From contig NZ_JAQKGU010000009.1 in the NCBI RefSeq assembly GCF_028532725.1, positions 1 through 64,000 on the forward strand: a stretch of DNA of 64,000 nucleotides, in the 5' to 3' direction. Source of the stretch: Desulfovibrio sp. Fe33. Its GTDB lineage: Bacteria > Desulfobacterota > Desulfovibrionia > Desulfovibrionales > Desulfovibrionaceae. Under the pieces are notes generated by a model. It had not been told where the DNA came from and did no database searches. It worked only from the letters and a program-made list of their open reading frames with translations. A program made the translations under genes and the position numbers. Below, piece by piece: positions 1-8,262 of the stretch; positions within the stretch are counted from its first letter, which is position 1; each line of letters opens with the position of its first letter.

Positions 1-99
<99 letters not shown>

Positions 100-157
100 T
101 CGGAGACGCCCGCCCGCCCGCCCACCCGGCGAGGCCACCCTTTCTGAGGAGAGCATG

Positions 158-1258
158 ATGAGAGAATTTACCGTTCGTCCGGAGATATTGGATTTCGCCC
201 CGTATGTGCCGGGTCTGACCATCGAGCAGATTCAGGCCCGCTACGGATTGACCTCGGTCATCAAGCTGGCGAGCAACGAGAACCCGCTGGGCACGTCGCC
301 TCTGGTGAAAAAAGCCATCGAGCGCAACGCGGCCCGGGCTTTCCGGTATCCGGAGAACCATACGCCCCGTCTGGTCGAGGCCATTGCCGCGAACGTGGAG
401 GTGCCCGCGGAGTGCGTGCTGGTCGGCAACGGTTCCGACGAGATCATCGACATGCTTTTCCGCATGAAGGGCATCCCGGGCAAGTCGAACGTGGTCTGCT
501 ATGAGCACAGCTTCGCCATGTACCGCATGTGCGCCAAGCTGTGCGGGCTGGAGTATCGCGAGGTCCCGCGCGGCGAGGGATATGAGCTGCCCCTGGACGC
601 CATGGCCGCGGCCGCGGACGAGAATACGGCCATGGTCATCGTGACCAGCCCGGACAACCCTTCGGGACTGGCGGCCGGTGTCGAGGACCTGAGCGTGCTT
701 GCGGGCGTGCTGCCCAAGGATTGTTTGCTGGTGGTGGACGAGGCGTACATCGAATTCGCCTGGCCGCCGGAGTCCTATTCTCCGGTGCAGGCGTTCGACA
801 AGTTCGAGAATCTCGTCTGTCTGCGGACCTTTTCCAAGGCGTATGGGCTGGCGGGTATGCGGTTGGGATACGGCATCATGCCCGCGCACCTCGCCAAGCT
901 GCTCGCCAACGCGCGCATCCCGTTCACGGTCAATCTGCTGGCCGAGGAGGCCGGACTGGCCGCCCTTGAGGACGAGGTCTTTTTCAACGAGACCCTGAGC
1001 GTGGTCATGCGCGGCCGCGAGTATTTCACGAAGGAGCTGGGCAAGCTCGGCTGCAAGGTTTGGCCGAGCCAGTCCAATTTCGTCATGTTCCGTCCTCCCA
1101 TGGATGCCAAGACCATATTCCAGACGCTGTTGGAGCGGGGGATCATCGTTCGCCATCTGGGGAGTTTCGGCCTGGGCGACTGCATCCGCGTGAATGTGGG
1201 CACGGACGGGGAGAACCGGCAGTTCATCGAGGCGCTTGGAGATATCCTCAATGGGTAG
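158..1258 (+). CDS. hisC: Histidinol-phosphate aminotransferase
   Basis: PLP-dependent fold-type I aminotransferase that converts imidazole-acetol phosphate and glutamate to histidinol phosphate in cytoplasmic histidine biosynthesis. Visible motifs are SNENPLG near residue 40, SPDNPSG near 165, VVDEAY near 194, and the cofactor lysine in FSKAYGLAG near 227. Full length for HisC (366 aa). Two ATGs are adjacent (155 and 158); GAGGAG at 146-151 is 3 nt from the first and 6 nt from the second, so 158 is preferred. The stop overlaps the start of cmk, implying translational coupling. HisC paralogues can also act on aromatic amino acids, so the substrate is inferred from family. Confidence 0.93.
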   Translation: MREFTVRPEILDFAPYVPGLTIEQIQARYGLTSVIKLASNENPLGTSPLVKKAIERNAARAFRYPENHTPRLVEAIAANVEVPAECVLVGNGSDEIIDMLFRMKGIPGKSNVVCYEHSFAMYRMCAKLCGLEYREVPRGEGYELPLDAMAAAADENTAMVIVTSPDNPSGLAAGVEDLSVLAGVLPKDCLLVVDEAYIEFAWPPESYSPVQAFDKFENLVCLRTFSKAYGLAGMRLGYGIMPAHLAKLLANARIPFTVNLLAEEAGLAALEDEVFFNETLSVVMRGREYFTKELGKLGCKVWPSQSNFVMFRPPMDAKTIFQTLLERGIIVRHLGSFGLGDCIRVNVGTDGENRQFIEALGDILNG

Positions 1259-1910
1259 TCCGCTGATCGTGACCATCGACGGCCCGGCCGGGGTGGGCAA
1301 GTCCACCATGGCCAAAAGGCTGGCCCGGCTGCTTGCCATCCCCTACCTGGACACCGGGGCCATGTTTCGGTCCGTGGCCTGGAAGCTTGGGGAAGGAGCC
1401 TGGGAATGGTCCGAGGGAAGCCTTGAGGAGGCGCTCGACGGCATTGCGTACAGCCTCTCCGGTGTGGGCGAGGATTCGGTCCTGTCCCTGAACGGCAAGC
1501 CCATCGGGAACGAAATCCGCACCGAGGAAGTGGGCATGTGGGCCTCGAACATCGCCACGCTGCCGGTGGTTCGAACCTTTTTGAAAAAAGCCCAGCAGGC
1601 GTTGGGGGAGCGGTTTTCCCTGGTCGCCGAAGGGCGCGACATGGGCACCGTGGTTTTTCCCGGCGCACCGTACAAGTTTTTCCTGGACGCCTCCGTGGAG
1701 GAACGTGCCCGGCGTCGTTTCCTCCAGCTTGAGGGGATGGGCAAGCCCGCCGACCTCGACGAGTTGAAGGAGCAGATCGCCAGACGCGACGCCCAGGACC
1801 GCAATCGGCCCGTGGCCCCGCTCAAACCGGCGGAGGACGCGATCGTCATCGACACCACGGAGTTGGACCGGGACCAGGTCCTGGCCGTCTTGAAAGAAGC
1901 CGTGGCCTAG
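1251..1910 (+). CDS. cmk: Cytidylate kinase
   Basis: Cytoplasmic nucleoside monophosphate kinase that phosphorylates CMP and dCMP using ATP. The N-terminus carries the P-loop GPAGVGKS at residues 11-18, followed by LDTGAMFR, the NMP-binding segment; EGRDMGTVVFP, typical of Cmk, lies mid-protein, and the C-terminal RRDAQDRNRPVAPL segment is the usual lid/arginine region. At 219 aa it is of normal length. Start chosen at ATG 1251, which overlaps the hisC stop by 8 nt and has GGAG at 1238-1241. It sits in a hisC-cmk-serS run on the same strand. Confidence 0.95.
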   Translation: MGSPLIVTIDGPAGVGKSTMAKRLARLLAIPYLDTGAMFRSVAWKLGEGAWEWSEGSLEEALDGIAYSLSGVGEDSVLSLNGKPIGNEIRTEEVGMWASNIATLPVVRTFLKKAQQALGERFSLVAEGRDMGTVVFPGAPYKFFLDASVEERARRRFLQLEGMGKPADLDELKEQIARRDAQDRNRPVAPLKPAEDAIVIDTTELDRDQVLAVLKEAVA

Positions 1911-1951
1911 GATACATCCGATATCTAAGCCACTGAGGAGATATTATTGCC

Positions 1952-3232
1952 ATGCTTGATCTCAAACTGATGCAGAAGAACCCGGAACTGGTTCGCGAGG
2001 CCCTTGAGAGACGCCATTCCAAGATCGACGTGAGCGAGTTCACCGATCTGGACGACCGGCGGAAGCGCCTTGTCGGCGATGTGGAAGCCCTCAAGGCCGA
2101 GAAGAACGCCGTCGGCCCTGAAATCGCCAAACGGAAGAAGGCGGGCGAGGACGCTTCGGACCTGCTGGACAAGATGAGCAAGGTCGCCGAGCGCACCAAG
2201 GAGCTCGACAAGGAGCTGGCCGAGGTGGAGAAGGCCGAGTACGACTGGATGATGGCCGTGCCGAACATTCCCCACGAATCCGTGCCCGAGGGCGCGGGCG
2301 AGGAGGACAACCCCGTCCTGCGTTACTGGGGCGAGAAACCGGTCATGGACTTCAAGCCCAAGGAGCATTGGGAGATAGGCGCCGACCTCGGCGGCCTGGA
2401 CTTCGAGTGCGCGGCCAAGCTGGCCGGGGCCCGGTTCTCCATCAGCTTCGGCTGGTGCGCCCGGCTCGAACGCGCCCTGGCGCAGCTCATGCTGGATACC
2501 CAGACCGGAGAGCGCGGCTACACCGAGGTCCTGCCCCCGTTCATCGTCAACAAGAAGACCATGACCGGCACGGGCCAGTTGCCCAAGTTCGAGGAGGACC
2601 TGTTCAAACTCACCGACGAGCGCGAGTTCTACCTCATTCCCACGGCCGAAGTGCCGCTGACCAACATTTTTGCGGACGAGGTCATTCCGGAAGAGAAGCT
2701 GCCGATCAAGTTCTGCGCCCAGACCCCGTGCTTCCGCTCCGAGGCCGGTTCCTACGGCAAGGACACCAAGGGCCTCATCCGCCAGCATCAGTTCTACAAG
2801 GTGGAAATGGTCAATTTCGCCCATCCCGACCATTCCTACGAGGCGTTGGAGGATATGACTCGCTCCGCCGAGCGCATCCTTGAGCTGCTGGGGCTGCACT
2901 ACCGGACCATCGCCCTGTGCACCGGCGACATAGGCTTCAGCGCGGCCAAGACCTACGACATCGAGGTCTGGCTGCCCGGCCAGGGCAAGTACCGCGAGAT
3001 CTCCTCCTGCTCCAACTGCGAGGACTTCCAGGCGCGCCGGGCCAACATCCGGTTCCAGCCCAAGGATTCCAAGAAGAAGCTGTATCCCCACACCCTGAAT
3101 GGCTCCGGCCTGGCCGTGGGCCGCTGCCTGGTGGCCGTGCTGGAAAACTACCAGCAGGCCGACGGCTCGCTGGTCATTCCCGAGGCGTTGCGTCCGTACA
3201 TGGGCGGCCTCGAAGTGGTCAAACCCGAATAA
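1952..3232 (+). CDS. serS: Serine--tRNA ligase
   Basis: Class II aminoacyl-tRNA synthetase that charges tRNA-Ser, and also tRNA-Sec in organisms with selenocysteine. The N-terminal ~110 residues form the helical tRNA-binding arm (charged, heptad-like, [12 protein letters not shown] onward). Motif 2 ([22 protein letters not shown]) and motif 3 ([18 protein letters not shown]) are intact. Length 426 aa is standard. GAGGAG precedes the ATG. It ends convergent with pstB, with only a hairpin between them. Confidence 0.97.
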   Translation: MLDLKLMQKNPELVREALERRHSKIDVSEFTDLDDRRKRLVGDVEALKAEKNAVGPEIAKRKKAGEDASDLLDKMSKVAERTKELDKELAEVEKAEYDWMMAVPNIPHESVPEGAGEEDNPVLRYWGEKPVMDFKPKEHWEIGADLGGLDFECAAKLAGARFSISFGWCARLERALAQLMLDTQTGERGYTEVLPPFIVNKKTMTGTGQLPKFEEDLFKLTDEREFYLIPTAEVPLTNIFADEVIPEEKLPIKFCAQTPCFRSEAGSYGKDTKGLIRQHQFYKVEMVNFAHPDHSYEALEDMTRSAERILELLGLHYRTIALCTGDIGFSAAKTYDIEVWLPGQGKYREISSCSNCEDFQARRANIRFQPKDSKKKLYPHTLNGSGLAVGRCLVAVLENYQQADGSLVIPEALRPYMGGLEVVKPE

Positions 3233-3247
3233 GACGTTTCACGCGGC

Positions 3248-3279
3248 GCGCCCGGCAACAGGAAAGGCTGTCCGGGCGC
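3248..3279. terminator. Hairpin between convergent serS and pstB
   Basis: GCGCCCGG at 3248-3255 pairs perfectly with CCGGGCGC at 3272-3279 across a 16-nt loop. It lies between two convergent stop codons, so it may terminate both transcripts, but there is no clear T run on either side. Confidence 0.4.
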
Positions 3280-3283
3280 AGCC

Positions 3284-4051
3284 TTAGAACGTCGTGGAGA
3301 GCAGCTCGTCGAAAGCTGTTTTCGCATCGAGGTCGGTTCGGCTCCACGTTCCGGCCACACTTCCCTCCCGCATGAGAATGACTCGGTCGGCCAGTATGCG
3401 CGTCTGATCCAGGCTATGGGAAACCACCAGCATGGGCAGCGTCGGGGCGAGCCGCAGGAGCAGTTGTTCAATATGCTCCACGGATTTGTAGTCCACTGAC
3501 GCCGTGGGTTCGTCGAGCAGGAGGATTTCCGGCTCCAGGGCCAAGGTTCGGGCGAGGCACAGCCGTTGTTGCTGGCCGCCGGACAGGGTGCCCGCAGGCT
3601 GTTTGAGCCGGTCTTTCACCTCGTCGAGCAGGCCGACGTCCTCCAGCACCCGTTCCATGATCTCACGCGCCTTGGGGCCTCCGACGCCGCACACCAGTTT
3701 TTGCGGCAGGAGCAGGTTCCGTTCGATGGAGATGGGCAGGACGTTGGGCGATTGGAAGACCATGCCCACGCGGCTGCGAAGCCGCTCCGGGTCGGTCCTG
3801 GGAGCATAGACGTCCAGCGTTTCCCCGCCCAGGCGGACGGATATGCCGCCGCTGGTTTCGCATCCCTCGAAACATTCGTTGAGCCTGTTCACGGCTCTGA
3901 GCAGTGTAGATTTTCCCGATCCCGAGCGGCCGACCAGCACGGTCAGTTCGTTCGGCATGACGTCGAAGCTCACCCTGGACAGGGCATTTTTATCCTTGAA
4001 TGAGACCGTGAGGTCCCGGATTGAAATGACCGTGTTCATCCCCGTTTCCAT
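3284..4051 (-). CDS. pstB: Phosphate ABC transporter ATP-binding protein (PstB-type)
   Basis: Cytoplasmic ATPase of the high-affinity phosphate importer. The sequence has a Walker A motif GRSGSGKST near residue 42, the ABC signature LSGGQQQRL, Walker B with EILLLDEPTASVD, and a switch histidine in VVSHS. Length 255 aa is normal for PstB. Two starts are possible: ATG at 4051 (GGAG 5 nt upstream) and ATG at 4039, which makes an ATGA overlap with the pstA stop. Last gene of pstS-C-A-B; no phoU follows in the window. Substrate is assigned from the adjacent PstS. Confidence 0.88.
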   Translation of the reverse strand: METGMNTVISIRDLTVSFKDKNALSRVSFDVMPNELTVLVGRSGSGKSTLLRAVNRLNECFEGCETSGGISVRLGGETLDVYAPRTDPERLRSRVGMVFQSPNVLPISIERNLLLPQKLVCGVGGPKAREIMERVLEDVGLLDEVKDRLKQPAGTLSGGQQQRLCLARTLALEPEILLLDEPTASVDYKSVEHIEQLLLRLAPTLPMLVVSHSLDQTRILADRVILMREGSVAGTWSRTDLDAKTAFDELLSTTF

Positions 4052-4911
4052 CGTTTCTCCATTGCGTGGTGCAGTCCGTGCGCGGCCAGGAACAATCCCA
4101 TGGTCAGGGCCAGCAGCACCAGCGCCGCGCCGAATCCGTGCTGCAATTCCTCCGGCGACTGGTATTCGGCGGCCACCGTGTAGATGAAGAAGGGCAGCGC
4201 CTCGTAATTGTCGAAGAGCCCTCGCGGGAGTCCGGCGTTGGCCACGGCCCCGGTGAGCATGATGACGGCGGTGTCTTCCGCCGCCCGCCCTATGGAAAGG
4301 ACAACGCCGCTCATGATCCCCCTGCCCGCGGACGGCAGCAGGATATATCGGATCGTCTGGCTTTGGGAGAAGCCGAGCCCCGCTCCCATGAGCCGAAGGT
4401 CCTCGGGCAGGCCGCCCAGTGAGGACTGGGTGGATTTTATCATGTAGGGCAGGACCAGCAGCCCCATGCAGAACCCTGAAAGCAGCAGGCCGGTGCCCGC
4501 CTCGGGAGCCAGCGTGTGGCGCAGAAAGAGGATGAGCGCGAACCCGAACAGACCCATGAGAATGGACGGCATACCCGCGAGAAGGTTGACGCAGAAATCC
4601 AGGATGCCGGAAAAGCGGCCTCGCGGGAATTCGTTCAGGTAAATGCCGCAGAACAATCCGAGCGGGATGGCCGTGAGGGCGGCCAGCGCGGTGACGGCCA
4701 GCGTCCCGAAACAGGCGGGCCAGATGCCGTCCCAGACCGGCGCGAACCGGAATATGGCGTCCAGGGGCGGGGTGTCGCCGAAAAACAGTTCGAGGCCGAG
4801 GCCTCCCCAGCCTTGCCGGAGGAGAAAGACGACGAGTCCGATCACGCCGATTGCGGGCAGCAGCGCGCAGGCCCAGCAGAAGAGGGAAAAAAGGCGGTAG
4901 CGGGTCTTCAT
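4036..4911 (-). CDS. pstA: Phosphate ABC transporter permease PstA
   Basis: Inner-membrane permease subunit, 291 aa, with about six hydrophobic segments beginning at residue 7 (FSLFCWACALLPAIG). The cytoplasmic coupling (EAA-like) region GAGLGFSQSQTIRYILLPSA is visible, followed by SIGRAAEDTAVIMLTGA, a segment typical of PstA. Start at ATG 4911 is set by the ATGA overlap with the stop of pstC (4908-4911). The reading frame stays open well upstream through pstC in another frame, but that extension has no hydrophobic or family features. Confidence 0.9.
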   Translation of the reverse strand: MKTRYRLFSLFCWACALLPAIGVIGLVVFLLRQGWGGLGLELFFGDTPPLDAIFRFAPVWDGIWPACFGTLAVTALAALTAIPLGLFCGIYLNEFPRGRFSGILDFCVNLLAGMPSILMGLFGFALILFLRHTLAPEAGTGLLLSGFCMGLLVLPYMIKSTQSSLGGLPEDLRLMGAGLGFSQSQTIRYILLPSAGRGIMSGVVLSIGRAAEDTAVIMLTGAVANAGLPRGLFDNYEALPFFIYTVAAEYQSPEELQHGFGAALVLLALTMGLFLAAHGLHHAMEKRWKRG

Positions 4912-5780
4912 CCGTTGTCCTCGCCGGACCGTTTGAGCAGTTGCAGGCCGAGATTGACCAGCGTGGTGCTCAGAAAAAGAATGAGCCCGCAGGCGAAAAG
5001 GGAGAGATAGGCCAGACTCTGGCTGTCCGTCGCGACCACCAGCGCGATGTGCGCCGTCATGGTCCGAAGGGATTCGAGAAGGGAGCCGGGGACCTGTGCC
5101 GCGTTGCCCGCGAGCATGAGCGGGATCATGGTGTCGCCCAGGGCGCGCCCGAAACCGAGCACGAGCGCTGCGGCGAAGCCCCTGCCGGAGATCGGTATGA
5201 CCAGGTGCAGAAGGCGCTGGGCCGGACTCATGCCCAGGGCCGCGGCCGTGAGCGTGACCTGCGGCTCGATGAGCATGAACTGGCTGTGCAGCATGAGCAC
5301 GATGGTCGGCAGGATGAGGACGGCCAGCCCGACCGCGGCCGCCAGCCAGCAAAAACCGCTTCCGCTGCGAAACGCCTCCCGAAGGAGCGGCACCAGGACG
5401 AACACGCCCACGAAGCCGTAGACAACGGTGGGCACGCTGGTCATGAACTTTACCAGGCGCAGCAGGTATGCGGCCGGGCCGGACGGTCCCATGCCGTGCG
5501 CGAAGCAGCAGATTCCGACGGATACGGGAAAGGCGAGCAGGAGCGCGGACAGGGAGAGCAGCAGCGAACCGGCGACCATGGGCAGGATGCCGAATCCTCC
5601 CTGGAACGGCCGCCATTCCCAGGACAGCAGCTTCGACAGCGTGTCCGCGTCGAGAAGCGGCAAGCTGAACCAGAGCAGGAAAAGAAGGATGGCCAGGACC
5701 GCCGCTCCCGTGACGGCCGCCGAGAATCGGCAGGCCGGAAGCCAGACGGAGCCGGTTCTTCTGTCTGCTGTGCGATGCAT
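4908..5780 (-). CDS. pstC: Phosphate ABC transporter permease PstC
   Basis: Inner-membrane permease subunit paired with PstA. 290 aa with about six membrane segments, the first at residues 18-40. The stretch FMTSVPTVVYGFVGVFVLVP and the coupling region ALGMSPAQRLLHLVIPISGRG are characteristic of PstC, as is GFGRALGDTMIPLMLAGN. It follows pstS by 56 nt and overlaps pstA by 4 nt. Shorter at the N-terminus than some PstC proteins, which carry a longer periplasmic loop. Confidence 0.9.
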   Translation of the reverse strand: MHRTADRRTGSVWLPACRFSAAVTGAAVLAILLFLLWFSLPLLDADTLSKLLSWEWRPFQGGFGILPMVAGSLLLSLSALLLAFPVSVGICCFAHGMGPSGPAAYLLRLVKFMTSVPTVVYGFVGVFVLVPLLREAFRSGSGFCWLAAAVGLAVLILPTIVLMLHSQFMLIEPQVTLTAAALGMSPAQRLLHLVIPISGRGFAAALVLGFGRALGDTMIPLMLAGNAAQVPGSLLESLRTMTAHIALVVATDSQSLAYLSLFACGLILFLSTTLVNLGLQLLKRSGEDNG

Positions 5781-5836
5781 GAATCAAAACGGGGCGAAGC
5801 GCTCCTGAGCTCGGATCGCTTCGCCCTTTCGGATGG

Positions 5837-6664
5837 TTAGAAGGGGATGTAGCCCGCGGCCTTGATGAACTCGACGCAGTCGGGGCCGGTGATGTATTCC
5901 ACGAAGCTCTTCACGATGCCCTGGGGCTCGCCCTTGGTGTTCATGTAGAGCTTGCGGACCACGGGGTACTGGCCGCTCTTGGCGGCTTCCTGGTTCACTT
6001 CCACGCCGTCGAGGCTGGGGGCCTTCACGCTTCCGTCGAGATGGCCGATGGACACGTAGCCGATGGCGTTGGGGTCCTTGGACACGGCCAGCTTCATGGC
6101 CCCGTTGGAGGGAACCACGTTGGCCGAGGCGACCACGGCCCCCTTGTTCAGAAGCTTCTTCCAGTAGACCTCGCGGGTGCCGCTGGATTCGTCGCGGGCA
6201 TAGACGTTGATGACGCCGTCGTTGCCGCCCACTTCCTTCCAGTTGGTGATCTGGCCGGCGAAGATTGCCCGGACCTGGTCGCCCGTCAGGGCTTGGACCG
6301 GGTTCTCGGCGTGAATCACGGTGGCGACGCCGTCAACGGCAAAGGGGAACATGACCAGGCCGTACTTGGACACTTCGGCGTCGCTGGCCTTGCGGCCGGA
6401 GTTGCCGATGTCCACGAGGCCCTCGCCCACTTTCTGGATGCCCACGCCGGAACCGCCGCCCGCGATGGTGATCCTGATGTTCGGGTTGGCGCTCATGATG
6501 GCCTTGGCGGCGTCCTTCATGACGGGAATGTGGGCCGTGCCGCCCGCGATGGAAATGCTGCCTTCCTTGCCCTTGAAGGCGTCCAGGCCGTCCGCGCAAG
6601 CGGCTTGGATGCCGAATGCGAGGCTGAACACGGTCAGACAGAGAAAAAGGGAAAGACGTTTCAT
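5837..6664 (-). CDS. pstS: Periplasmic phosphate-binding protein PstS
   Basis: Secreted phosphate receptor for the adjacent permease. A classical signal peptide covers residues 1-24 (LSLFLCLTVFSLAFG, then AACADG). The mature domain shows GGTAHIPVM, the GGGSGVGIQ anion-binding loop and ARDESSGTREVYWK, all phosphate-contact regions in PstS. Length 275 aa is on the short side, as in the family common in deltaproteobacteria. First gene of pstS-C-A-B; a 7-4-7 direct repeat about 100 bp upstream could be its PhoB site. Confidence 0.92.
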   Translation of the reverse strand: MKRLSLFLCLTVFSLAFGIQAACADGLDAFKGKEGSISIAGGTAHIPVMKDAAKAIMSANPNIRITIAGGGSGVGIQKVGEGLVDIGNSGRKASDAEVSKYGLVMFPFAVDGVATVIHAENPVQALTGDQVRAIFAGQITNWKEVGGNDGVINVYARDESSGTREVYWKKLLNKGAVVASANVVPSNGAMKLAVSKDPNAIGYVSIGHLDGSVKAPSLDGVEVNQEAAKSGQYPVVRKLYMNTKGEPQGIVKSFVEYITGPDCVEFIKAAGYIPF

Positions 6665-6765
6665 TGAATGCTCCTGCTGGCTTGATGGAAGAGGACCGGC
6701 CGACGGCCGTCCGGGACAAATGCGAGAAGCATAGCCTGGTCACACGGCCGTAACAAACTCATAAT

Positions 6766-6783
6766 GCGCATCATCGGCGCATC
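6766..6783 (-). promoter_or_regulatory. Possible PhoB-box-like direct repeat upstream of pstS
   Basis: On the minus strand GATGCGC is repeated exactly after a 4-nt spacer, the 7+4+7 geometry of known Pho boxes, although the letters differ from the E. coli consensus. It lies 102 bp upstream of the pstS start. Assignment rests on geometry and position only. Confidence 0.3.
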
Positions 6784-6830
6784 AGCCATTGGAGTTATCT
6801 ATCATTGGCGCGGCGCGCGCCGGGCCGGGC

Positions 6831-8159
6831 TTACACCAGCCCGGACAGATCGTAGGTCTCGGCCTTCTCGATCTCGACCTCGACGATGGAGCCGAGCTCC
6901 AGCGTCTCGTCCGGGGGCGCGCCCACATACGTCACGCCGTCCACGTCGGGGGCCTGGAACCACGCTCTGCCGACGTACAGGCCGGGCCATTCGTCGGATT
7001 CCCGTTCGATGACCACGGGCAGGGTCTCGCCGACGTACCCGGACATGATGTCGGCGCTGATTTCTGCCTGGATGGCCATGATCTCGTCGCGCCGGGCGAG
7101 CTTGACCTCGTCCGGAACCTGGTTGTCCATGGCCGCCGCCGGGGTGCCCTCCTCGGCCCAATAAGGGAAGACCCCGAGATGGTGGAAGCGGGTGCGGCGG
7201 ACGAAGTCCTTGAGGGTCTGGAAGTGCGCCTCGGTCTCGCCGGGATAGCCCACGATGAAGGTGGTGCGCAGGGCGGCTTCCGGAAAGAAGCGGCGGACCC
7301 GCTCGATGACCTTCTCCGGGTTGCGGGCGAAGGGGCGTCCCATGGAGCCGAGCACGTCGGGGTGGGCGTGCTGGAGCGGGATGTCGAAATACGGCAGGAA
7401 CGGCGCGCCGATGCCGCGCAGCAGGGAGAGTAGGGACTCGGTCAGCCCTGCGGGATAGAGATACATGATGCGCAGCCATTGCAGGGACGGGATGGCGGCC
7501 AGCCCCTTGACCAGGGCGGACAGGTCATTGCCCTGGCCGAGGTCCGAGCCGTAGGCCGTGGAGTCCTGGCCCACGACGATGAGCTCGGGCGCCTGGTCGG
7601 CCAGAAGCCGGGCCTCGTTCAGCAGGAAATCCACGGACCAGCTCCTGTGCGGGCCGCGAATGGACGGGATGGTGCAGAACCGGCAGTTGTGCGAGCATCC
7701 TTCCGAAACCTTGAGGTAGGCATAGGCCGGACCGGTGGAGAGGTTGCGCGGGGTGCCGCCGGGAAGGGAGGCCTGGAGGGCGCGGGAAGCCATGGCGGGC
7801 CACTGCTCGATCTCCTCGGTGTTCAGCCACAGGTCCACTTCGGGCAGTTCGTCCTTGAGGTCCTGGCCGTAGCGCGAGACAAGGCATCCCGCCACGCAGA
7901 TCAGCGGCTTGCGGCCCGTTCCTTCGAGGGCGTCCGCCGCCTCGCCGACGGCGTCCAGAATGGTGGCCACGGATTCCTCGATGGCGGGCTGGATGAAGCC
8001 GCAGGTGTTGATGAGCACGAGGTCGGCGTCGGCCACCGAATCCGCCGGGACCATGTTGGAGCCCAGCGCGCCGAGCAGCCGCTCGGTGTCCACCCTGTTC
8101 TTGGGGCAGCCCAGGCTTACGGTGTATGTTCTCACGGGAGTTCCTGCTGTTTTCGCCAT
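6831..8159 (-). CDS. rimO: Ribosomal protein S12 methylthiotransferase RimO
   Basis: Radical SAM enzyme that methylthiolates the conserved aspartate of ribosomal protein S12. The N-terminal MTTase domain has its three cluster cysteines at C18 (SLGCPKNRVDTE), C53 (INTCGF) and C92 (AGCLVSRYG). The radical SAM motif CSHNCRFC lies at residues 155-162 and a C-terminal TRAM domain ends the 442-aa protein. The start at 8159 follows AAGGAAATGAC; upstream in-frame codons lack family similarity. SLGCPKNRVDTE and PSIRGPHRS point to RimO rather than MiaB. Confidence 0.94.
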   Translation of the reverse strand: MAKTAGTPVRTYTVSLGCPKNRVDTERLLGALGSNMVPADSVADADLVLINTCGFIQPAIEESVATILDAVGEAADALEGTGRKPLICVAGCLVSRYGQDLKDELPEVDLWLNTEEIEQWPAMASRALQASLPGGTPRNLSTGPAYAYLKVSEGCSHNCRFCTIPSIRGPHRSWSVDFLLNEARLLADQAPELIVVGQDSTAYGSDLGQGNDLSALVKGLAAIPSLQWLRIMYLYPAGLTESLLSLLRGIGAPFLPYFDIPLQHAHPDVLGSMGRPFARNPEKVIERVRRFFPEAALRTTFIVGYPGETEAHFQTLKDFVRRTRFHHLGVFPYWAEEGTPAAAMDNQVPDEVKLARRDEIMAIQAEISADIMSGYVGETLPVVIERESDEWPGLYVGRAWFQAPDVDGVTYVGAPPDETLELGSIVEVEIEKAETYDLSGLV

Positions 8160-8262
8160 GTCATTTCCTTTGATAACATTTCCTGAATGGGGTAATCTTG
8201 TGTCGTGGCAAAGTCCAGTCCTGGCGCGCGCCACATGAGCACAGGAATGGGGAGGAGGTCAA

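Noticed and set aside
4912-5787. N-terminal extension of PstA of about 290 codons
   Set aside because: It is the alternate frame of pstC; no membrane helices, and ATG 4911 gives the 4-nt overlap typical of coupled permease genes.
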